This document shows positions 57,301 through 64,000 of a DNA stretch of 64,000 nucleotides, piece after piece. The stretch is from an uncultured Alphaproteobacteria bacterium (GTDB taxonomy: Bacteria; Pseudomonadota; Alphaproteobacteria; HIMB59; GCA-002718135), in the NCBI GenBank assembly GCA_902601455.1, contig CACKNC010000005.1, positions 19,908 through 83,907 on the forward strand, given 5' to 3'. Position 1 is the first letter of the stretch, and each line of letters starts with the position of its first letter. The position numbers and the translations under genes are program-made. Below the pieces are notes generated by a model. That model made no database searches. It saw nothing but the letters and a program-made list of their open reading frames with translations, and was not told where the DNA came from.

Positions 57301-58041
57301 ATGAATTCTCTTAAAAAAATTGATTATATATCTGGCTGGATAAAAGAGTATGCAACCTCTCTAAGTTTTCAACCTGTTAGCCTTGTAATAGGTGTCTCTG
57401 GAGGTATTGACTCTGCTGTTACAAGTGCTCTTTGTGCAAAAACAGGTTTTAAAACTATAGCTATTTCAATGCCTATTAAACAAAATTTAAATCAACACGA
57501 CCTAAGTCTCAAACATTTAGATTGGTTAAAGAGTAACTTTGATAATGTAGAAACAAAAATTATCGAGTTGGATAGCGTTTTTGAATCTTTTGAAAATACA
57601 ATGCAAGATTTTAACAATAGTCTTGCTTTTGCAAATTCAAGATCTAGGTTGCGTATGGTTACTTTATATCAAATTGCACAAGCTAATAGAGGAATAGTAG
57701 TTGGTACTGGTAACAAAGTTGAGGATTTTGGCGTCGGTTTTTATACAAAGTATGGAGATGGTGGTGTGGATATTTCTCCAATAGCTGATTGCAAAAAAAC
57801 AGATGTATGGAATATTGGAAAATCTCTTGGTGTTGTTAATGAAATTATTGAAGCAGATCCTACTGATGGACTTTGGGACGATAGTCGAAATGATGAAAGT
57901 CAATTAGGACTCTCTTATGAAGAGATCGAAGATGCAATGGAAAATTCTAAAAGTAAACATTTTAAAAGGTATCAAGATATAAGAAAGCCAAATTTACATA
58001 AAATGAAACCAATACCTGTGTGTATTCTTCCTAAAGATTAA
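57301..58041 (+). CDS. nadE: NH3-dependent NAD+ synthetase
   Basis: VIGVSGGIDSAVTSALCAK, GTGNKVEDFGVGFYTKYGDGGVDISPI; no glutaminase domain. Confidence 0.92.
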   Translation: MNSLKKIDYISGWIKEYATSLSFQPVSLVIGVSGGIDSAVTSALCAKTGFKTIAISMPIKQNLNQHDLSLKHLDWLKSNFDNVETKIIELDSVFESFENTMQDFNNSLAFANSRSRLRMVTLYQIAQANRGIVVGTGNKVEDFGVGFYTKYGDGGVDISPIADCKKTDVWNIGKSLGVVNEIIEADPTDGLWDDSRNDESQLGLSYEEIEDAMENSKSKHFKRYQDIRKPNLHKMKPIPVCILPKD

Positions 58042-58042
58042 T

Positions 58043-59377
58043 ATGAAATGTAGATTTGCCCCTAGTCCAACAGGCTTACTTCATGTTGGAAACGCAAGAT
58101 CTGCAGTTTTAAATTGGGCATATGCTAAAAAAAATAATGGAAGCTTTATACTTCGAATTGATGATACAGATCATGTTAGATCAAGTAAAGAATATGAAAA
58201 TAAAATTAAAGAAAATTTATCTTGGCTTGGTCTTAATTGGATTAATACTTTTAATCAATCTGAAAGAACCAGTCTATATAATTCAAACATAGAGAAGCTT
58301 AAAAATGACGCTCGTCTATATCCATGTTTTGAAACAACAGAAGAATTATCTTTAAAAAAGAAATCTTTACTTTCTTCAGGAAAGCCACCTATTTATGACA
58401 GATCTTCATTATATCTTAGTAAGGATGAGATTAATGAAAAGATAAACTCAGGTTTAAAACCACATTGGAGGTTTAAACTCGAGGACAATATAATAAATTG
58501 GAATGATTTAATTAAAGGTCAGGTTAAATTTGAGTCAAAAAATCTCAGTGACCCTATTTTAATAAGAGAAGATGGATCACTTCTTTATCATTTACCCTCA
58601 GTAATAGATGATATTGATGAAGAGATAACTCATATCATTAGGGGAGAAGATCATATATCTAACACTGCATTTCATATTCAAATTTTTAACTCACTAGGTG
58701 CACATCCACCACAGTTTGCGCACCATCCTTTTTTAACTGATCAAGAAGGAAAAGGATTTGGAAAAAGAATAGGCAGTTTGTCTATTGAGAACTTAAGATC
58801 TGAAGGATACGAAGATATTTCCATAATAAACTACTTACTTAATATAGGATCAAGTGAAGATATTAAGGCAGAAACTCAATTAGATAATATTATTAATAAT
58901 TTTGATTTAAAAAATATATCAAGTTCATCTGCTAAGTTTTCAGATAATGTACTAAAATCTCTAAATTCAGATTTATTAAAAATTTATAATTATGAAGATG
59001 TAAAATCAAAACTTCAATCTGTAGATATTAAAGTTGACTTAAAAAAGCTCTGGAAATTTTCACAAAATAATATTGATTATTTAAAAGATATTGAAAATTG
59101 GTTAAAAACAATTGAAATTATTATAGATATAAAAAACTATGAAATTCAAGACACTTTAATCTCCGCTGCGGTAGAATGTATTCCTGAAGATCCATTCACA
59201 TATGAAACATGGGATAGTTGGACTAAAGCTATAAATGCTAAAACGGGATTAAAAGGTAAAGAATTGTATATGCCATTAAGGTTAATTTTAACTGGAAAAG
59301 AAAAGGGGCCTGAGCTGAAAAACTTTCTACCATTACTAGACAAACAGACATTACTTAGGAAATTTGGAAAAATATAG
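58043..59377 (+). CDS. gltX: Glutamyl-tRNA synthetase
   Basis: RFAPSPTGLLHVGNARSAVLNW, FILRIDDTD, IIRGEDHISNTAFHIQIF. Confidence 0.92.
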   Translation: MKCRFAPSPTGLLHVGNARSAVLNWAYAKKNNGSFILRIDDTDHVRSSKEYENKIKENLSWLGLNWINTFNQSERTSLYNSNIEKLKNDARLYPCFETTEELSLKKKSLLSSGKPPIYDRSSLYLSKDEINEKINSGLKPHWRFKLEDNIINWNDLIKGQVKFESKNLSDPILIREDGSLLYHLPSVIDDIDEEITHIIRGEDHISNTAFHIQIFNSLGAHPPQFAHHPFLTDQEGKGFGKRIGSLSIENLRSEGYEDISIINYLLNIGSSEDIKAETQLDNIINNFDLKNISSSSAKFSDNVLKSLNSDLLKIYNYEDVKSKLQSVDIKVDLKKLWKFSQNNIDYLKDIENWLKTIEIIIDIKNYEIQDTLISAAVECIPEDPFTYETWDSWTKAINAKTGLKGKELYMPLRLILTGKEKGPELKNFLPLLDKQTLLRKFGKI

Positions 59378-59413
59378 AAAAAATTATTTATTTGTCTATT
59401 AGCTAATTTTAAT

Positions 59414-61000
59414 ATGAGTGAAGAAAATAAAATTTATATTTTTGATACCACTTTAAGAGATGGTCAGCAAACTACAGGGGTAAATTTTTCTGTAAGTGAT
59501 AAAATGACAATTGCTAAAAGTCTTGATGAATTAGGTGTTGATTATATTGAGGGAGGGTGGCCAGGTGCAAACCCAACAGATAATGATTTCTTCTCCCGTG
59601 ATTTAAATTTTTCCAAATCAAAATTTACTGCATTTGGAATGACGCGGAGACCAGGAAGAAGTGCTGATAATGATCCTGGTTTAAATGCTCTAGTAAATAG
59701 TAATGCTTCTACAATTTGTCTTGTAGGAAAATCATCATCTTTTCAAGTTAAAAGCGCTTTAGGTATTTCTGAAGATGAAAACCTTTTAATGCTCGAAGAT
59801 AGTTTTAATTATTTAAATTCAAAAAATAAAGAGGCGATATATGACGCTGAGCATTTTTTTGACGGTTTTAAAAATAATAAAGAATACGCGTTAAAATGTT
59901 TAAATGCTGCGTATAAATCTTCTGCAAGATGGATTGTACTATGTGATACTAATGGTGGAACGCTGCCAAATGAAATTTCTAATATAATTGAGGAAGTTAA
60001 AAAAACTATCCCTGCAGAAAAATTAGGCATTCATGCTCATAATGATACTGAAAATGGAGTAGCTAATGCTTTAGCTGCAATTAATGCTGGCGTCAGACAT
60101 GTTCAGGGAACAATTAACGGTTTGGGAGAAAGATGTGGAAATACAAATTTAGTATCATTAATTCCTTCATTGGTATTAAAAACAGATTTTCATACAAACA
60201 TTGAAGATAAAAATCTTAAATCTTTAACAAAAATATCAAATACGTTGAGTGAGTTATTAAACGAACCAAAAATTAAGAATGCACCATATGTTGGAGAAAA
60301 TGCATTTTCGCATAAAGGAGGATTGCATGCTTCTGCTGTAGCTAAAGATCCCTCTACCTATGAACATATAGATCCAGATTTAGTTGGAAACTCAAGAAAT
60401 GTAATTATTTCAGATCAGGCGGGAAAGGCTAATTTAATTAGCCAACTAAATAAATTAAAAATTGATATAGACAGTGAAAAGATTAATCAAATACTAGAAC
60501 TAATAAAACAAAAAGAAACTGAGGGTTTTAGCTATGATACTGCATTAGCTAGTTTCGAACTACTTGTTAGAAGGCATGTTGGACAAATAAAAGAATATTT
60601 TAATCTTAATAAATTTAGAGTTACTGATGAAAGAAGATGGAATGCAAAAGGAGAATTAGTTACTGAGTCTGAAGCTACAGTGCAATTAGATGTAAAGAAT
60701 GAAGAAAAATTGACAGTAGGCATTGGAAATGGTCCAGTGAACGCTATTGATAGTGCTTTACGACAAGCTCTAATAGATTTTTACCCATCTTTAAGAGATT
60801 TAACTCTTACAGATTATAAAGTAATGATCTTGTCATCAGAAAAGGGCACAGGAGCAATCACAAGAGTGCATATAGAATCAACTGATGATACTAAAAAGCA
60901 TTGGACTACTGTTGGTGTGTCTACAAATATAATTGATGCTTCTTATAATGCTATCTTTGATAGCATCACTTTTAAATTATTTAATGATTTAAATAAATAA
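59414..61000 (+). CDS. cimA: Citramalate synthase
   Basis: FDTTLRDGQQTTGVNFSVSDKM, EGGWPGANPTDNDFF, IHAHNDTENGVANALAAINAGVRHVQGTINGLGERCGN. Confidence 0.9.
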   Translation: MSEENKIYIFDTTLRDGQQTTGVNFSVSDKMTIAKSLDELGVDYIEGGWPGANPTDNDFFSRDLNFSKSKFTAFGMTRRPGRSADNDPGLNALVNSNASTICLVGKSSSFQVKSALGISEDENLLMLEDSFNYLNSKNKEAIYDAEHFFDGFKNNKEYALKCLNAAYKSSARWIVLCDTNGGTLPNEISNIIEEVKKTIPAEKLGIHAHNDTENGVANALAAINAGVRHVQGTINGLGERCGNTNLVSLIPSLVLKTDFHTNIEDKNLKSLTKISNTLSELLNEPKIKNAPYVGENAFSHKGGLHASAVAKDPSTYEHIDPDLVGNSRNVIISDQAGKANLISQLNKLKIDIDSEKINQILELIKQKETEGFSYDTALASFELLVRRHVGQIKEYFNLNKFRVTDERRWNAKGELVTESEATVQLDVKNEEKLTVGIGNGPVNAIDSALRQALIDFYPSLRDLTLTDYKVMILSSEKGTGAITRVHIESTDDTKKHWTTVGVSTNIIDASYNAIFDSITFKLFNDLNK

Positions 61001-61001
61001 A

Positions 61002-61724
61002 TTGAAAAAAATAAATCCGACTATTATTCTTGTAAGACCTCAACTTTCTGAAAATATTGGAATGGCTGCTAGAGCAATGGATAACTTTGGATTGTCTAAA
61101 TTATTAATTGTTAGTCCTAGAGATGGATGGCCAAGTAAAAAAGCTGAGAGTTCAGCAAAACATGCTGATAAAATAATTAATAGGGCTAAAGTTTATGAAA
61201 GTTTAGAAGATGCTGTTTCTAATTATGATTTAGTAATAGCAACTTCAAATAGAAAACGATTTTTGACAAAAAAAAAATACGATAATTTTAACATATTACA
61301 AAAAAAAATTAGAGATTTTAAAAATACGGCTATATTATTTGGTCCTGAAAATTCAGGTTTGTCAAATCAAGATATTAGATTAGCTAATTTTTTATTTACT
61401 ATTCCTACTTATAATACAAACAAATCACTTAACTTATCTCATGCAGTTTCTATAATGTCTTATGAGTTATTTAAAGCAAGTAATACATTATTCAAAAATA
61501 CCTCAACCTCAAATATTGATAAAATTAGCAAGCTTGAATTTTCTAATTTTATTAATGTTTTAGTCAAAGATCTTGATTCTAGAGGTTTTTTTAAACCAAT
61601 AGAAAAGAAAGTTAGTATGATTGATAATATATATTCTATTTATAATAAAACTGACTTATCTAAAAAAGAACTTCGTATGCTGTGGGGGATACATAAAAAG
61701 CTAAAAAAACAGCCAAAATCATGA
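61002..61724 (+). CDS. SpoU/TrmJ-family RNA methyltransferase
   Basis: IILVRPQLSENIGMAARAMDNFG, LFGPENSGLSNQDI, SLNLSHAVSIMSYEL; TTG start. Confidence 0.88.
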   Translation: MKKINPTIILVRPQLSENIGMAARAMDNFGLSKLLIVSPRDGWPSKKAESSAKHADKIINRAKVYESLEDAVSNYDLVIATSNRKRFLTKKKYDNFNILQKKIRDFKNTAILFGPENSGLSNQDIRLANFLFTIPTYNTNKSLNLSHAVSIMSYELFKASNTLFKNTSTSNIDKISKLEFSNFINVLVKDLDSRGFFKPIEKKVSMIDNIYSIYNKTDLSKKELRMLWGIHKKLKKQPKS

Positions 61725-61774
61725 AATAATGGATTTGACATCAATAAATTAATCTCTATATACCCCATTAATTA

Positions 61775-62395
61775 ATGACAAAAAGAATATCTGCAAAATA
61801 TAAAATTGATAGAAGATTAGGCTGTAACCTATGGGGCAGACCAAAAAGTCCATTTAACAAAAGAAATACAAAACCTGGACAACATGGGGCAATGGCTTTG
61901 CGAAAAAAACAATCTGATTATGGAAATCAGCTCTTTGCTAAACAAAAACTTAAATTTTATTATGGAGATTTAACTGAAAAACAGTTTAGAAGAATTTTTT
62001 CTAAAGCATCAAATATAAAAGGTGACACCAGTCAAATTTTGATCGAACTTCTTGAAAGAAGGTTGGATGCTATAGTTTATAGAATGAAATTTGTACCTAC
62101 AATATTTTCAGCCAGACAACTAGTTAACCATGGTCATGTAAAGGTAAATGGCAAAAGAGTTAATATACCTTCATATTCAGTTAAAGATGGTGATGAGATT
62201 TCTCTTAAAGACGGTAGCAATGAAATAAATATTGTTCAAGAGTCTATTGTTTCTCAAGAAAGAGAAATACCTGAATATATTGAGGTTGATATTAAAGAAT
62301 TTAAAGGTAGGTTTTTAAGAGCCCCATTAATACATGATGTACCATACCCAGTTACAATGGAGCCAAACTTAGTTATCGAATTTTACTCTAGATAA
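61775..62395 (+). CDS. rpsD: 30S ribosomal protein S4
   Basis: [56 protein letters not shown]. Confidence 0.97.
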   Translation: MTKRISAKYKIDRRLGCNLWGRPKSPFNKRNTKPGQHGAMALRKKQSDYGNQLFAKQKLKFYYGDLTEKQFRRIFSKASNIKGDTSQILIELLERRLDAIVYRMKFVPTIFSARQLVNHGHVKVNGKRVNIPSYSVKDGDEISLKDGSNEINIVQESIVSQEREIPEYIEVDIKEFKGRFLRAPLIHDVPYPVTMEPNLVIEFYSR

Positions 62396-63271
62396 TTTAG
62401 AAGTTAAAACTGCATCATAAATAAATATACTCACCGCTATCCATATTATTATAAAAGCGATCAGTTTTTGTACTTCCATATATTCGTTAAGAATAAATAC
62501 TGATGTGATAAAATGAAAACTTGGTGCAATATAAAATAATACTCCAGCTAAACCCAAGGTGGTATGACGAAGCCCAAGATTAAAAAAAAATAAAGGTATA
62601 ATTGTTACAATTCCTGTAAAAAATAACATAATTGAAATATAGTTAAAATTGAGACTAAAAAAGCCGATATTTTCAAAGTTTAAGTATATTAAGTAAGGTA
62701 CTGCAAACAATGAAATTAAACCAGATTCAAATAAAAGTCCTGTAGCTGGAGAAACTTGAATTTGCTTTCTTAAAAGACCGTATATGCCCCAAGTTGTTCC
62801 TATCAATAAAGCAAGAAAAGGGAAAGTATTTGAAGTCGAAAAAAGTATAAGGCATGCTATTAACATCAATGAAACTGATATGACCTTTTTTAAATTTAAG
62901 TTTTCTTTTAAAATTAAATAACCAAGAGTTATGCTAATCATAGGTGTGAGAAAATAACCTAAAGAGGCATCTTGAACTTTATCGATACTAACAGCGTAAA
63001 TAAAACCCAACCAATTTGTAGCAATTAATAAAGAGGTAATCGTTAGGATTATAATATTTCTTATCGACTTAAATAAATTAATGAAATCAGAAATGCCTTT
63101 TAAAAACAAAAGAGATAAAAAAAGAACAAAAAATGACCAAACCCCCCTATGCATAGCAACTTCCAGTGATGGTATAAATTTAATTTCATTAAAAAAAAGT
63201 GGTTGGGGCATTCCCCACCATATAGCAGCTATACATGCATACAAAATGCCCTTGGTAAAATTACTTTTCAA
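62369..63271 (-). CDS. rarD: RarD-type EamA permease
   Basis: [64 protein letters not shown]. Confidence 0.87.
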   Translation of the reverse strand: MKSNFTKGILYACIAAIWWGMPQPLFFNEIKFIPSLEVAMHRGVWSFFVLFLSLLFLKGISDFINLFKSIRNIIILTITSLLIATNWLGFIYAVSIDKVQDASLGYFLTPMISITLGYLILKENLNLKKVISVSLMLIACLILFSTSNTFPFLALLIGTTWGIYGLLRKQIQVSPATGLLFESGLISLFAVPYLIYLNFENIGFFSLNFNYISIMLFFTGIVTIIPLFFFNLGLRHTTLGLAGVLFYIAPSFHFITSVFILNEYMEVQKLIAFIIIWIAVSIFIYDAVLTSKLSRVKFDN

Positions 63272-63272
63272 A

Positions 63273-63620
63273 TTAAGATGGTTTTACTTCTATTCCTCTA
63301 CTATTAAATAATTCAAGCAGCTCACCTGTCTCATGCATTTCTTTAACTATGTCACAACCACCAATAAATTCTTCTTTGACATACAATTGAGGAATAGTTG
63401 GCCAATCTGAAAATTTTTTGATTCCCTCTCTCATTTCATTACTATCTAATACATTTACACTGCTAAACTTCACACCAATATCAGATAGTACTTGAACTGT
63501 AGCAGCTGAAAAACCACACATTGGAAAAACTGGAGTTCCTTTCATAAATAAAACTACATCATTTGATTTAATTTCATTTTTAATATTCTCTGAAACATCA
63601 ACTGTATTATTTTCTTCCAT
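63273..63620 (-). CDS. grxD: Monothiol glutaredoxin (Grx4 family)
   Basis: VVLFMKGTPVFPMCGFSAATVQVL CGFS motif, WPTIPQLYVKEEFIGGCDIV. Confidence 0.95.
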   Translation of the reverse strand: MEENNTVDVSENIKNEIKSNDVVLFMKGTPVFPMCGFSAATVQVLSDIGVKFSSVNVLDSNEMREGIKKFSDWPTIPQLYVKEEFIGGCDIVKEMHETGELLELFNSRGIEVKPS

Positions 63621-63622
63621 TT

Positions 63623-63853
63623 TTACTCCGATCTTGTTTTTAGCATTAATGCATGAAGTTCATTACCCATCTTTCCTTTTAATGAGTCATATACCATTTT
63701 GTGTTGCTCTATTTTTGATTTCCCTTCAAAAGATTTCGATATAACAGTGGCACTATAATGGTCTCCGTCACCTCTCAAATCTTCAATATTTATTTTTGAG
63801 TCAGGAAAGCTATCTTTAATATGTTTTTCTAAATCTTCTTTTGATAATGGCAT
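63623..63853 (-). CDS. BolA-family protein
   Basis: 76 aa, LRGDGDHYSATVISKSFEGKSKIEQHKMVYDSLKGKMGNELHALML; adjacent to Grx4. Confidence 0.92.
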   Translation of the reverse strand: MPLSKEDLEKHIKDSFPDSKINIEDLRGDGDHYSATVISKSFEGKSKIEQHKMVYDSLKGKMGNELHALMLKTRSE

Positions 63854-64000
63854 ATTGTGTAAATAGGTTATTAATTGTAAAAAATAAAGGTTATTTAACT
63901 TTATTTTTAAATATCCAATCTATTTTGTTACTTATTTTGTCAATCTCTAAGATCTGTTTTAGTTCTTGTTTTGTTATTTTTTTTAATAAAGTTTTGTCTT

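Noticed and set aside
1-64000. CRISPR arrays, transposons, prophage, tRNA or rRNA genes
   Set aside because: No regularly spaced repeats, transposase motifs, phage genes or cloverleaf/rRNA segments were noticed by eye; a tRNAscan or Rfam run would be needed to exclude short RNAs.

Overview
This is an AT-rich, gene-dense bacterial chromosome segment. Its protein content and compact spacing look like a streamlined marine alphaproteobacterium (SAR11/HIMB59/AEGEAN-169-like); that placement is inference only. I saw no tRNA, rRNA, CRISPR array, transposase or prophage. There are four blocks. (1) About 1-7.5 kb: the 3' end of a WecA/MraY-like sugar-phosphate transferase, a polysaccharide deacetylase, and a tight seven-gene minus-strand operon (class-V aminotransferase-like, methyltransferase, PhyH-type dioxygenase, stand-alone ACP, KAS III-like synthase, FabG-like SDR, GNAT-like). 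It is a candidate acyl-ACP-based surface-glycan or small-molecule pathway. (2) About 7.5-34.6 kb: uptake and catabolism of quaternary amines. It has a ProXWV-type ABC transporter, a gamma-butyrobetaine-hydroxylase-like oxygenase, L-carnitine dehydrogenase + BKACE + thioesterase, and a PhnZ/TmpB-like HD-domain oxygenase. It also has a six-gene operon (two PYROXD2-like FAD oxidoreductases, GcvT/DmdA-like, acyl-CoA dehydrogenase, NDP-forming acyl-CoA synthetase, CaiD-like hydratase). (3) About 34.6-51.5 kb: a BetI-like TetR gene heading an operon with an acyl-CoA dehydrogenase and PotBCA-type transporter genes, polyamine genes (two PuuA-like, two PuuB-like, AguA, AguB), and a GbcA-like Rieske oxygenase with a DgcA-like demethylase. 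(4) About 51.5-64 kb: housekeeping genes (Sua5/TsaC, ParA, GlmU, class II DAHP synthase, NadE, GltX, CimA, TrmJ-like, RpsD, RarD, Grx4, BolA). The strongest non-coding observation is a palindrome, ATTGAATGCTTATTCAAT-like, found in three separate intergenic gaps. It appears to link four transcription units into one TetR/BetI-type regulon for methylated-amine catabolism. Two small ORFs missing from the supplied track and two start-codon corrections are also reported.
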